Of a DNA stretch of 64,000 nucleotides, positions 22,014-32,588 are shown piece after piece. The DNA is taken from NCBI GenBank assembly GCA_024803745.1, contig JANJXV010000013.1, positions 10,230,001 to 10,294,000 on the forward strand, given 5' to 3'. Numbering within the stretch: the first letter of the stretch is position 1; each line of letters opens with the position of its first letter. Source of the DNA: Megascapheus bottae. Taxonomy: Eukaryota; Chordata; Mammalia; Rodentia; Geomyidae. The position numbers were made by a program, and so were the translations under genes. The notes below the pieces were generated by a model that did no database searches, had not been told where the DNA came from, and worked only from the letters and a program-made list of their open reading frames with translations.

Positions 22014-22203
22014 TTTTTTGTAGTACTTTGATTTGAGCTTGGGACTGTAGCTTTTAGGTAGGTACTACTTAAGTCATGTTTCCAGCTCTTATGGTTTTTG
22101 AGACATCGTTGTTCTGTGTCTAACCTCTAACCCAGAATTTACCATCCTCCTGCTTCAGCCTCCTAAGTGCTTAGATTCTAGGTATGAACTGCTATGCTGG
22201 GTT
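22014..22203 (-). mobile_element. B1-dID type SINE, old
   Basis: Reversed ID-like half followed by B1 text cctgcttcagcctcctaagt. Confidence 0.65.
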
Positions 22204-22317
22204 CAAGTCTTCTTATAAAATCAGTAATTACCAATTTCCTCATCAAAAATGAAGAAATCTTTACATTGGCTTTACAACTGAGTTCATTTACATATGTATG
22301 TATTTATTTATCTGTAA

Positions 22318-22499
22318 CTTTTTTTTTTCCAGTCCTGGGCTTGGGCTTAGGGCCTGGGCTTTCTCAAGGCTAGAGCTCTACCACTTGAGTCACAGCACCA
22401 CTTCTGGCTTTTTTCTAAGTATGTGGTACTGAGGAATCGAACCTGGGTCATTGTGCATGGTAGGCAAGCACTCTACCACTAGGCCAAACTCCCTGCCCC
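22318..22499 (-). mobile_element. IDL-Geo SINE at the L1 boundary
   Basis: Reversed dimer flanked by atctgtaa (22310-22317 and 22500-22507). It landed in the left target copy of the large L1. Confidence 0.9.
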
Positions 22500-22543
22500 A
22501 TCTGTAATTTTTTTTATTAAAGAATGTATTAACACTGATTTTT

Positions 22544-22736
22544 TTTTTTTTGCCAGTCCTGTGCTTGAGCTCAGTGCCTGAGCACTGTCCTTGGACTTTC
22601 TCAAGGCTAGAGCTCTACCACTTGAGCCTCAGCACCACTTCCGGCTTTTTTCTATGTATGTGGTACCGAGGAATCGAACCCGGGTCTGCATGCATGCTAG
22701 GCAAACACTTTAACCACTAGGCCAAACTCCTGGCCC
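22544..22736 (-). mobile_element. IDL-Geo SINE in the L1 3' UTR, 15-bp TSD
   Basis: Flanked by ttaacactgattttt at 22529-22543 and 22737-22751. The reversed dimer is complete. Confidence 0.93.
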
Positions 22737-23157
22737 TTAACACTGATTTTTACATCATATTTCAAATGACATGTTTAACAAACAAGTATTCAAGAAGGAA
22801 ATCTCTATATACAATCACAGGCTCTTAATTTTTAGAACATAATAAAATTAGGCTAAGGTTTGTATATCATAGATATGTATTAAATCATTGTAATAAAATA
22901 GTAGGTCTATAGAGTCATAAGTTTTTATGTCTATGTAGTTGTGTTTATATTTCCAATTCCATGTCCATAGCATTGGATATACAAATATTGAGTCCTTGCT
23001 CTTGCACTATTTGGATCTAATAGCCACATATTAAGGATACCATGTGCATTTTGTTCCTTTGGTCTTGACTTGTCTCACTCAACATGATTCTCTCTAGATT
23101 CATCCACTTCCCTGCAAATGCCATTATTTTATCTTGTCTGTTGGCTATGTAGAATTC

Positions 23158-23159
<2 letters not shown>

Positions 23160-23189
<30 letters not shown>
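23160..23189 (+). repeat. (TG)n microsatellite inside L1 ORF2
   Basis: 15 GT units replacing the ORF2 text that reads gtatatatac in the sister copy at 14382. Confidence 0.95.
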
Positions 23190-23191
<2 letters not shown>

Positions 23192-24505
23192 TACATTTTC
23201 TGTATCCATTCATCTGCATTAGGGCATCTGGATTGTTTCCATCGCCTGGCTATTGTGAATAGGGCAGAGATAAACATAGCTGAGCAGGTTGTCCTTATCA
23301 TAGCTTGGGTTATGATGTTTAGGGTAGATGCCCAGAAATGGTATGGCGGGATGGCAGGAAAGGCCAATTTTCAGTTCTTTAAGAAACCACATTGCTTTCC
23401 AGAGTGGCTGAACTAGTTTACAATCCCACCAGCAGTGTAGTAGGGTTCCTTTTTCTCCACAACCCCGCCAACAACTGTCATTGTCTAAGTTCAAAATCTT
23501 GGCCATTCTTGTTGGGGTAAGGTGGTATCTTAGGGTTGTTTTTATTTGCATTTCCTTTATGACTATGGATGATGAGCATTTTCTCATATGCCTTTCTGCC
23601 ATTTTAACCTCTTCTTTTGATAACTCTCTTTAGTTCCCTTGCCCATTTAGTAAATGGTTTGTTGGATTTGGGGGGGGGTCAGTTTCTTGAGTTCCCTGTA
23701 GATACTGGATATTAAGCATTTGTCAGATGTATTATTGGTGAATATCATTTCCTAGTTGGTTGGCTGTCTCTCTACTTTTGTGGCTATGTTTTTATCTGTG
23801 CAGAAACCTTTTATTTTTAGGTAGTCCCATTTATCGAGTCTCTCTCCAATCTGCTGTGACCCTGGGATTCTGTTCAGGAATCTTTTGCCTGTGCCTATCA
23901 GTTCCAGTGTCTTTCCTACTCTATTATGCAGCAGTTTCAGTTTCCAGTATGACGTTGAGGTCTTTGATCCACTTTGAGTTAATGCTTGTGCATGGCGAAA
24001 GGCTAGGGTCAATTTTTAGTTTTCTGCATGTGGCTGCCCAGTTTTACCAGCACCAATAATTGAATAGACTGTGTTTTTCCACTGTATGTCTTTGGCCCCT
24101 TTGTCAAATACAAGTTGACTATAGGTATGTGGTTCTATTTCTGGGTCTTCTGTTCCATTGATCTTCTGGTCTGTTTTTGTGCCAATATCATGTGGTTTTT
24201 GTTGTTATGGCTCTATAGTAGAGTTTGAAGTCTGGTATTGTAATACCACTTGCATTGCTCTTTTTGCCTAGAATTGTTTTGGCTATTCTAGGTCTTTTCT
24301 TGTTCCATATGAACCTTTGGATTGTATCTTCTATTTCAGTAAAGAATGTCTTTGGGAATTTGATGGGGATTGCACTGAATTTGTATATCAATTTTGGCAG
24401 TATAGCCATTTTCACTGTGTTGGTTCTCCCTAACCATGAGCATGGGATATCTTTCCATTACCTAGTGTCCTCTTTAATTTCTTTTGTTAGGCTTTTGTAG
24501 TTTTC

Positions 24506-24519
24506 TTTCTTTTTTTTTT
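24506..24519 (-). mobile_element. T-run micro-insertion with 16-bp flanking duplication
   Basis: Fourteen bases (tttctttttttttt) lie between two copies of ggcttttgtagttttc (24490-24505 and 24520-24535). On the minus strand this is an A-tail with no element body. Confidence 0.65.
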
Positions 24520-25390
24520 GGCTTTTGTAGTTTTCATTAAATAATTCCTTTACATCTTTGGTTAAGTTAATTCCTAAGTATTTTATTCTTTTGGGGGCTA
24601 TTGCAAATAGGATCATTTTCTTGATTTGGCCTTCTGTTTGTGTATTGTTGGTGTACAAGAAGGCTTCTGACTTCTGAAGGTTAATTTTGTATCCTGCCAC
24701 TTTGCTAAAGTAGTTTATTAATTCTAGGAGTTTGGGAGTGGAGCTTTTTGCATCACTCAAGTAGAGGATCATGGCATCTGCGAATAGAGATAGTTTAATT
24801 TCTTCTTTTCCTATGTGGATCCCTTTGATATCCTTTTCTTGCCTTATTGCTTTGGCTAAGGGTTCCAGCACTATACTGAAGAGAAGTGGATAGAGTGGGC
24901 ATCCCTGTCTAGTTCCTGATTTTAAGGTGAATGGTTCCAGTCTTTCACCTGGCTGTAGGTTTGTCATATATGGCTTTATTTTAAGGAAGATACCTCTTAT
25001 TCCTATTTTTTCTAGTGCTTTCAGCATGAATGGATGTTGTATTTTGTCAAATGATTTCTCCACGTCCAGAGAACTTATTATATGATTCTTATCCTTAGTT
25101 CTATTGATTACATTGATTGATTTGTAAATATTAAACCAGCCTTGCATCTGTGGGATGAAGCCTACTTGATCATAGTGTACAATTTTTAAAATTTGTTTCT
25201 GGATTCTGTTGGCTAGTATTTTATTGAGCAGTTTGGCATCTATGTTCATTAGAGAGATAGGTCTGTAGTTTTCTTTTTTTGTTGGGTCTTTCCCTGGTTT
25301 GGGGATGAGAGTAATATTAGCTTCATAAAATGAGTTTGGTATTGCTCCTTCTGCTTCTATTTCTTGGAAGAGTTTTAAGAGTATAGGTGT

Positions 25391-25622
25391 GGGGCCAGGA
25401 GTTTGACTTAGTGGTAGAGTGCTTGCCTGCATGCACGAAGACCCAGGTTCGATTCCTTGGTACCACATACGTAGAAAAAGCTGGAAGTGGTGCTGAGGCT
25501 CAAGTGGTAGAGCTCTAGCCTTGAGAAAAATCCAAGGACAGTGCTCAGGCCCTGAGCTTAAGTCCACGACTGGCAAAAAAAAAAAAAAAAAAGAAAGAAA
25601 GAAGGAAGGAAGGAAAGAAAGA
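25391..25622 (+). mobile_element. IDL-Geo SINE in L1, 14-bp TSD
   Basis: Complete dimer with a gaaagaaagaagg tail, flanked by aagagtataggtgt at 25377-25390 and 25623-25636. Confidence 0.94.
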
Positions 25623-25735
25623 AAGAGTATAGGTGTTACTTCATCTTTAAATGTCTTGTAGAATTCCGCAGTGAAACCATCACAGCCTGGGTCTTTTTGG
25701 TTGGCATTTCCCTGATTGCTTCCACGATTTCATTG

Positions 25736-26608
25736 TATGAAATAGATCATATAATAGTTCATACAGAAAACTTAAGCAGATACAATAGGACTGATATAAT
25801 CCCATGCATTCTATCTGATCACAGTGGAGTCAGACTAGTACTGAACAATGCAGGAAAAGTCAAAAAACACTCAAACACTTGGAAGCTGAACAACATACTC
25901 CTGAATAACTCCTAGGTGACCGATCAGATCAAAGAAGAAATTCAAAACTTTCTTGACTGTAATGACAACAAAGAGACTTTACAAAGGAACTTATGGGACA
26001 CAGCAAAGGCATTTCTAAGGGGCAAATTTATTGCACTAGGAGCACAAATTAAAAAGACAGATGAAGAGGGGCTGGGAGTTTGGCCTAGTGGTAGAGTGCT
26101 TGCCTAGCATGCATGAAGACCCAGGTTTGATTCCTCGGTACCACATACATAGAAAAAAATTCCAAGGACAGTGCTCAGGCCCTGAGCTCAAGCCCAGTAC
26201 TGGAGAAAAAAAAAAAAAAAAAAAGACAGACGAAGAGCATGTAAATAACCTAAAAAAGAAATTGAAACATCTAGAAGACCAAGAAAAAAGTTAATTCTAA
26301 AACAACTAGAAGGACAGAAATAACAAAAATAAAATCAGAAATATCAGAGATTGAAATAAGATCCACTATACACAAAATTAATAAATCAAAAAGTTGGTTC
26401 TTTGAAAGAGTCAACAAAATAGACAGACCCCTGGCTAGATTAATCAAAAAAAGGAGAGGGGAGACTCAAATAAACAAGATTAGAGACCCCACGGGAACAA
26501 TCACAACTGATATCCAAGAAATTCAGTCCACTATGAATAAGTACTACCAGGGCCTATATTCAAAGAAACAAGAAAATCTAGTAGAAATAGATGATTTCCT
26601 ATCTGTAA
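25736..26608 (+). mobile_element. L1 inverted 5' segment (end of EN and linker)
   Basis: The plus-strand ORF2 text reads EIDHIIVH, then LSRYNRTDIIPCILSDHSGVRL (broken by a stop after LLNNS), KEEIQNFLDCNDNKETLQ and IDDFLS. This is the C-terminal endonuclease and linker region that should precede the RT part, but it points the other way. SINE 26069-26219 interrupts it. Right end near tatctgtaa (26600-26608), which matches the left flank at 22309-22317. Confidence 0.88.
26069..26219 (+). mobile_element. IDL-Geo SINE with Geo A-box deletion, 18-bp TSD
   Basis: The head is complete, but the text jumps from tacatagaaaaaaa to ttccaaggacagtgctcagg, removing the front of the Geo half. Flanks are aaaaagacagatgaagag (26051-26068) and aaaaagacagacgaagag (26220-26237). 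Confidence 0.92.
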
Positions 26609-26649
26609 ATTTTTTGATAACAAGTAACATATGGGGAAGAAGCCAATAA

Positions 26650-26740
26650 ATATAAATTTAGACTTGGGTTACAACTTAATGCTAGAAAGCATGCTTAGTA
26701 TAAGCAAGACAGTAGATTCAATCCTCAGCACCAAAGGGTT
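26650..26740 (+). mobile_element. ID-like monomer, old
   Basis: gaaagcatgcttagtataag to gattcaatcctcagcacca looks like the 3' part of an ID-type unit. Confidence 0.45.
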
Positions 26741-27009
26741 GGTGGAAAAATACGTATCAATTGTTATGATAAAATATAGACTACTGCCAATGCTATTTGG
26801 GTATATGTAGAGATAAATCTCTAAACTTTAATAAGGCATAATTACAGATATTACCTACAGTTAGTTTTGACAAAGACTTACCAAATAAGATACAAAAAAT
26901 ATCTATAAAGGCTCCCAAGTCCCCCTTTTCTAACTCAAAAGAAACCACATCTCCACACGTTAGTGAAATTGCATAGTATTTTGGGTGTATGCCTTCTTTT
27001 ACTCAACAG

Positions 27010-27222
27010 TCTTTCTTCCATTGCCACTAGAGATGGAATTCAGGGCCTTATGCTTGCTTGGCTTTTTCACTCAAGGCTGGCATGGTACCACTTTAGCTTT
27101 CTGCAGATAAACTAGAAACAAGAGTTTCTCAGATTTCTTTACATATACTGGGTTTGATCCTTGATCCTAAAATCTCTGCTTTTTGAGTAGTCAGGATTAT
27201 AGAATTGAGTCACTAGAACCTA
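27010..27222 (-). mobile_element. B1-Geo-like SINE, strongly diverged
   Basis: Reversed Geo-like text (cactagagatggaattcagg) and reversed B1 (tttttgagtagtcaggatta). Confidence 0.6.
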
Positions 27223-27238
27223 ACTACCTCAACATAGC

Positions 27239-27433
27239 TTTTTTTTTTTTTCCAGTCCTGGTACTTGAACTCAGGGACTGGCACTATCCTTGAGCTTTCT
27301 CAATGTTAATACTCCACCACTTGAGCGACAGCACCACTTAAGGATTTTTCTGGTATGTGGTACCAAGGAATTGAACCCAGGGCTTTGTACATTCTAGGCA
27401 AGTACTCTACCACTAGACCATAGCCCTGGTCCA
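27239..27433 (-). mobile_element. IDL-Geo SINE
   Basis: Reversed dimer; the surrounding ctcaaca(c/t)ag text repeats on both sides as a probable TSD. Confidence 0.88.
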
Positions 27434-27667
27434 TCTCAACACAGTTTTAAGAGTCACCCATATTATGTCAGTACTGTGTACATGTATGCATGGCATTCTA
27501 TTACAGGAATATATAATAATTCATAAATCTTTTTTTTCTGAACTTAGATTGTAAAAGGGTGTTAGAATTTAACATATCTGTTTAAATGTGAAATATTTCT
27601 CTGTCAGAGTCACTCTTATAATATCAATTCTGTTGATGGATATTTGGGCTATTTAAAAAACACTTTA

Positions 27668-27862
27668 GGGCCAGGAGTTTGGCCTAGTGGTAGATTGCTC
27701 GCCTAGCATGCACAAAGACCCTGGTTGAATTCCTTGGTACCACATACATAGAAAAAAGCCAGAAATGGTGCTGAGGCTCCAAGTAGTAGAGCTCTAGCCT
27801 TGAGAAAGTCCAAGGACAGTGCTCAGGCCCTGAGCTCAAGCCCAGGACTGGAAAAAAAATTT
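27668..27862 (+). mobile_element. IDL-Geo SINE
   Basis: gggccaggagtttggcctag to cccaggactgg plus short A-tail. Confidence 0.9.
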
Positions 27863-28088
27863 AGTTATTACTAAGGTGTTGTACAGAAAGGTGTTCTTTT
27901 TATCTTTATTTTAGAATTGTATATAAATAAGTCATTAATTCTAACTTGTCAAATTAATCCTAAGAGGCTGTATTTATCTAATAGAGTACAAATACTAAAG
28001 TCACCACCATCATGTTTATTGCAGCATTATTTACCATAGCCAAGATATGGACTCAATAGACAAATGGATCAAGAAAATGTGGTATGAG

Positions 28089-28198
28089 GGCTGGGATGTA
28101 GCTAAGTGGCAAAGCGCTTGCCTAGAAAGTGCAACGTCCTGGGTTCGATTCCTAGTACCAAAAAAAAAAAAACTACAGTTAAAACAACAAACAAACAA
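28089..28198 (+). mobile_element. ID element (monomer) with exact 18-bp TSD
   Basis: gggctgggatgtagctaagt to gggttcgattcctagtacca followed by A-rich DNA, no Geo half. It is the closest match here to a classic rodent ID. Flanked by aagaaaatgtggtatgag at 28071-28088 and 28199-28216. Confidence 0.9.
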
Positions 28199-28216
28199 AA
28201 GAAAATGTGGTATGAG

Positions 28217-28428
28217 GAACTGGGAGTTTGGCCTAGTAGTAGAGTGCTTGCCTAGCATGCACAAAGACCCAGGTTTGATTCCTTGGTACCACATACATAG
28301 AAAAAAAAAGAGCCGGAAGTGGTGCTGAAGCTCAAGTAGTAGAGCTGTAGCCTTGAGAAAGTCCAAGGACAATGCTCAGGCCCTGAGCTCATGTCCAGGA
28401 CTGGCAAAAAAAAAAAAAAGGAAAAAAA
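28217..28428 (+). mobile_element. IDL-Geo SINE, second in nest
   Basis: Complete dimer. A third, diverged copy of the same target (gaaaatgtagtatca, about 28430) lies at its right. Confidence 0.9.
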
Positions 28429-28445
28429 TGAAAATGTAGTATCAG

Positions 28446-28681
28446 CCGGGAGTGGTAGCTCATGCCTGTAACCCTCCCTACTCAGGATGCTGAGATCTGA
28501 GGATCAAGGTTCAAAGCTAGCCTGGGCACAAAAGGACCTAAGACTCTTATCTCCAATTAACCTCTAGAAAATGGGAAGTGGAGCTTGGTTCAAGGGTAGG
28601 GCAGCAGCCTTGAGCTGAAGTGGTCAGGGACAAAACCCATGCAGAGTTCAAGCCCCATGACACACATTAAAAAAAAAAAAT
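28446..28681 (+). mobile_element. B1-Geo SINE variant, third in nest
   Basis: gccgggagtggtagctcatg head, Geo variant gagcttggttcaagggtagg, ending catgacacac plus A12. Confidence 0.9.
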
Positions 28682-28683
28682 TA

Positions 28684-28882
28684 GGGCCGGGAGTTTGGCC
28701 TAGTGGTTAAAGTGCTTGCCTAGCATGCACAAAGACCCAGGTTCCATTCCTTGGTACCACATACATAGAAAAAAGCCGGAAGTGGTGCTGAGGCTCAAGT
28801 GGTAGAGCTCTACCCTTGAGAAAGTCCAAGGACAGTGCTCAGTCCCTGAGCTCAAGCCCAGGACTGGCAAAAAAAAAAAAAA
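28684..28882 (+). mobile_element. IDL-Geo SINE, fourth in nest
   Basis: gggccgggagtttggcctag to cccaggactggc plus A14, after which L1 text resumes. Confidence 0.92.
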
Positions 28883-29423
28883 ATTAATGAGGTATGTATA
28901 TACACAATGGAATTCTGCTCATCCATCAGGAAGAATAACCTGGTACTATCTGTAAGGAAATGGAATAAGTTACATTAAGAGAAGCAAGCCAGACTCAGAC
29001 ATACAGGTTACAGGAGCTCGAATGTGCCCATAAATCTAGAAGTAAACATACTGGGTGACACCAAAGCAGTTATAAATGAATTCAACTTAAGTATAATAGT
29101 CTCTTTGGAGAATGTAAATGATATAATTAATTAGAAAGACTAAGTCAAAGCCCAATAAAATAAGTACTAGAAAAGAGATAGTTGCAAAGGGTGACTCATG
29201 GGTAGAGGGGTAGAAGAATGAAGGGGGGGGTATAATGAAAATGAAGGCAACGATGCATTGTATATGTCATAGAACTGAGAAAAATAATGGAAGAGGTGGG
29301 TTGAAGAGGGGGTGGTGACGATGTTGAAAGGATGACATAGATGAAGATACACTGCATACATAATATGTTTTGTTAAAAGCCAAAAAATTCAAGTAAATAA
29401 CCTAAAAATTTAGAAAAGTCAGG

Positions 29424-29875
29424 CTAGATGCCAATAGTTCATGTCTGTTAACCTAGCTCAGGAGGCTGAGATCTGAGGATCAAGTTTCCATACTAGACTG
29501 GGCAGAAGGGCACAAAAGGACCTAAGACTCTTTTTTTTTTTGCCAGTCCTGGGCTTGAGCTCAGGGCCTGAGCACTGTCTGGACTTTCTCAAGGCTAGAG
29601 CTCTACCACTTGAGCCTCAGCATCACTTCCAGCTTTTTTCTATGTATGTGGTGCCGAGGAATTGAACTGGGGTCTTCATGCATGTTAGGTAAGCACTCCA
29701 CCACTAGGCCAAACTCCCGGCCCCAGGACCTAAGACTCTTATCTCCAATTAATCACTAGAAAACTGGAAGTGGGGCTGTGGCTCAAGGGTAGGGTATTAG
29801 CCTTGAGCTGAAGAGCTTAGGGACAAGGCCTAGGCCAGAGTTCAAGCCCCATGATCCCCCCCCCCAAAAGAAAAA
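29424..29875 (+). mobile_element. B1-Geo SINE split by an opposite SINE
   Basis: Head to 29532, resuming at 29725 with the duplicated aggacctaagactctt and continuing through Geo to ccccatgatcc and a C-run. Confidence 0.9.
29533..29724 (-). mobile_element. IDL-Geo SINE inside a B1-Geo SINE, 16-bp TSD
   Basis: TSD aggacctaagactctt at 29517-29532 and 29725-29740. Insertion order shows the IDL-Geo copy is younger. Confidence 0.94.
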
Positions 29876-29889
29876 CAAAATAAAACAGC

Positions 29890-30090
29890 TGTTTGGCCAG
29901 GAGTGTGGCCTATTGGTAGAGTGTCTTGCATACACGTAGCCCTGGGTTCAATTCCTTGGTACCACATACACAGAAAAAGCTAGAAGTGGTGCTGTGGTTC
30001 AAGTGGTAGAGCACTAGCCTTGAGAAAGCTCTTGGACAGTGCCCAGTCTCTGAGTTCAAGCCCCAGGACTGGTGAAAAAAAAGCAAAAAA
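29890..30090 (+). mobile_element. IDL-Geo SINE
   Basis: Head with a shortened anticodon-loop region (gagtgtcttgcatacacgta) and a full Geo half. Confidence 0.9.
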
Positions 30091-31480
30091 CAAACTACCC
30101 CTTTACACTTAAATCTGAGAATGTATGTGTGTTTATCCTTATATATGCGTGTCTGTGTGTAATATACACATATAGAACTCAGATTAGAGTGCTGGAACCT
30201 ACAATTTCACTTGGCCCAGAAAGCAAGATATGATAAGTGATATTTGGTGGTGTGTTGTTTATTTTCAAGAATGGGCCTTATGAAGTCTGACCTGAACCTT
30301 ATAGCAAAACATTTTTTATCTTCTGGGTGGATATAACTTTCTGACACTCAGAGACTTTGTACCCATGCCGATCTGGATTAGAAAAGGCAAACCTTATTGT
30401 CAATCTCCTTTTGAGTAAGAGTGCAAGCAAAAAAAACCATAGCTTACAAAAAAAAAAGCTTTCATTTCTTTTTTTAGAATGTTATTTTCCAATCTGTTTG
30501 GAGAATGTAAGGTGAGGTGTTAGAAAAGCTGAACCATAAAAGTCTGGGTTAAGGTTTATATGATATGTAATGAAATCTTCCTTTTGTTTGGCAGAGCCTT
30601 CTATACATTCTACTTCACAAAGATATGATTTTAGTTGGCTACCTGTCTTTTAGTTAAGTTCAGTTAACTAATTATTATATGGTTTTCTTTTGAATCTTGT
30701 TAGAGATGTGTCTGGGTCAGATTTTTCTTAAATTGGGCTCTTCAGGTCCCCAAGGTTGAAAGGTAAGTACTTGCATTTTGAAAGTTCTATCAAAATGTTT
30801 GATGTTTTGATTAAGAACAATATTTTACCATTCATTAAATGACAGTATCCTTGCAGTGATGATCTACAATCGTACTTCTTAAAATAAAGATTCACTTTTA
30901 GGTAATAAAATTCTCTTACATAAGTTTTTCTTTTGGTAACAGTATTCCTTCTTTAGATAACAAGAATGATATAGACAATTTTGTTTTTTCCTTTGCCCAT
31001 CCCCTCCCTTTTTAATGGTTATACAATTTAATGCCAAGTACATAGACAAACAGCCAACAAGTAATTATAATCATATGAAACCTGCAGAAGGAACAAAAAA
31101 CTCAATATGTAACCGTTTTCTGAATATAATTATTTGCCAATGTTTATCTTCCTTGAGTTGTACATCACTTTGTTATGAGTAAAGTACGTTTCAAATGTAC
31201 TCTGAACATTTTGGCTCAAAGTAATAAACTGTAGGCTTCAAATAGCTAACTCCATTCTGCTTATAGGAACGCCTTACTTTGCTGGGAAGAACAAACACGT
31301 TAAAATACGGTGTATCAGAACATTGTGCTAATCATTTAAGCCCCCCTTATATAAGAGGTAGGGACAACTGTCACCCTATTTGCTCCAAGAAATGAAGAAA
31401 TTCCAGAATGTCATGAAGTGATTCCAGTAGGACTCAAGTGTGGCTGCACCCAAAATTCCAGTGGCTCCTAAGCACAATGC
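30091..31480. other. Repeat-poor DNA left of the CpG island
   Basis: No SINE, LINE or LTR copy is visible for about 1.4 kb, unusual in this window. Belongs to AAMDC intron 1. No exon assignable. May contain promoter-proximal regulatory DNA (inference). Confidence 0.55.
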
Positions 31481-32036
31481 ACATTCTATTTTACAGTGTT
31501 AGTGGGTCCCCCCACCCCCACTTCTAGGATACTCTCTGCGAGCATGTCACCTGCTAACCACCTTCTCCACGGAGTGGAACTCGGTCTTCCAACAAACTTT
31601 TTCTGCTATTCCACGGTCTCCCATCACGTTCTTCTTCTCCTCAGTGGAACTCTACCCCGGCCCTCGCCTCAGTCGTCCTCCGAACCTCCTCCCTTTGGAC
31701 CCGGTAACCTTCACCCGAGCCCCGGCCCCTGTGCCCTGGTCCCCCCCTCGCTCTGCTGATCCCCATCATCAGGGTCCCCCCACCCCGACAGTACCCCCTC
31801 TGCTTTCCTAGCAGAGCTGAGATCCTCGGACCCCGGTAAAGAGCCATACTCCTCAGCAAAACTCACGCAGACTTCTCCCCAGGCTTCCGTCCTTCCCTCT
31901 CCGCACCCCAGCCTCCCCTCGCAGCCACGCTCCCCGTCATCCGCTTCTCTCTCCTCGTACTTGCCCGTCCCCAACCCCTCGGAGCCGAGGGAGCTCCTGG
32001 ATTCCCCCACCCTACCCCCACCCCCCGAAAACTCAC

Positions 32037-32200
32037 GCGGAGCTCCGGCTCCCCGAAACGCTCTTCCCGACCGTTCCGAGCTTTGCCCTCTCGTCAGCGG
32101 GCCGGCTCCGGAGTCTCGGCTCGCTGGCGCTGGTCCAGGGCTCCTCCCGGAACCAGCCCGCTGCGAGCTGGACGCTCCAGGCCACGCCCCTTCGAGTCCA
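32037..32200 (-). other. AAMDC: Candidate AAMDC 5'-UTR exon 1 (boundaries partly inferred)
   Basis: AAMDC coding starts in exon 2, so a noncoding first exon is expected at the divergent CpG island. On the minus strand a consensus donor GTGAGTTTT (plus ACTCAC at 32031-32036) ends such an exon at 32037. An inverted CCAAT box (attgg, 32200-32204) and a GC box (ccacgcccc, 32182-32190) lie at its upstream side. The transcription start is not visible, so the right boundary is a guess. A second, nearly identical donor context sits at 31861-31866 and may define an alternative first exon. Confidence 0.5.
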
Positions 32201-32204
32201 TTGG
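32200..32204 (-). promoter_or_regulatory. CCAAT box (NF-Y type) facing AAMDC
   Basis: ATTGG on the plus strand is CCAAT on the minus strand, in the context gtccattggccgt. It lies about 165 bases upstream of the candidate AAMDC exon-1 donor and about 390 bases upstream of the RSF1 ATG. Function is inferred from motif and position only. Confidence 0.4.
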
Positions 32205-32278
32205 CCGTCGTTCCCCAGAAGTCCCGCCCCTCCGGGTTGCAGCTCGCCTCCCCGCCCCGCTTCCCTTGTTTTCATTCC

Positions 32279-32588
32279 CCCGTCACACGAGGCTGTGGCG
32301 GCGGACCTGAAGTGGGAGGGGAGAAGCCCAAGAGGGGACGGCGGCGGAAAGAGGGCGGAAAGTGAAAGGCTCAGGGCGCCTCTCTGTCCCTCTTCGGGCT
32401 GCGCTCTCGACTGCTCCGGATCGCCGTTGTATTGTGGGATCGCGGCGCCGTCCCCGAGTCGGTCGGATCCTCAGGGGGAGAGCTCGCTCGAGAGCGCCTC
32501 CTGTCGCTGGCGAGGCTGTCCTGCCATTCCTCGGCACCCCAACTCCTCCCGCCCCCCCATCGCCGCCTCCTCCATCCTCCAGTTCAAA
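32279..32588 (+). promoter_or_regulatory. RSF1: RSF1 core promoter and 5' UTR zone
   Basis: The stretch is GC-rich and has no ATG, so ribosomes scanning from any start here would first meet 32589. No TATA box is visible. A motif gtattgtgggat at 32428-32439 resembles ZNF143/RBPJ-type elements. The transcription start was not resolved. The long open frame reading through this segment has no ATG start and is not taken as protein extension. Confidence 0.55.

Larger units (their letters stand above)
22507..25735 (-). mobile_element. L1 3' part (RT to 3' UTR) of a 5'-inverted copy
   Basis: Reading leftward, ORF2 text runs from the segment before the RT domain through RT motifs ([55 protein letters not shown]), the C-terminal [17 protein letters not shown], and a 3' UTR with reversed A-tail at 22507-22517. 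Interrupted by SINEs at 22544-22736 and 25391-25622, a (TG)n at 23160-23189 and a T-run insertion. Frameshifts and a lost catalytic Asp (FADA at 24773-24784) make it inactive. Confidence 0.93.
27985..29400 (+). mobile_element. L1 ORF2 3' end and 3' UTR, opened by four SINEs
   Basis: ORF2 text (gcattatttaccatagccaa, ggatcaagaaaatgtggtat) runs to 28088 and resumes at about 28883 (tatatacacaatggaattct). It is followed by a long A-rich 3' UTR. The four SINEs between all inserted at one spot. Confidence 0.8.

Noticed and set aside
24458..25576. 372-residue ORF as a gene
   Set aside because: It is L1 ORF2 RT sequence fused at its start to translated IDL-Geo SINE. The active site is altered.
28089..28198. 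tRNA gene (A and B box visible)
   Set aside because: TSD and A-rich tail show an ID SINE. The cloverleaf is not maintained.
32295..32588. In-frame N-terminal extension of RSF1
   Set aside because: The open frame upstream starts with GTG and has no ATG. The first ATG at 32589 matches the known protein start and has a strong context.
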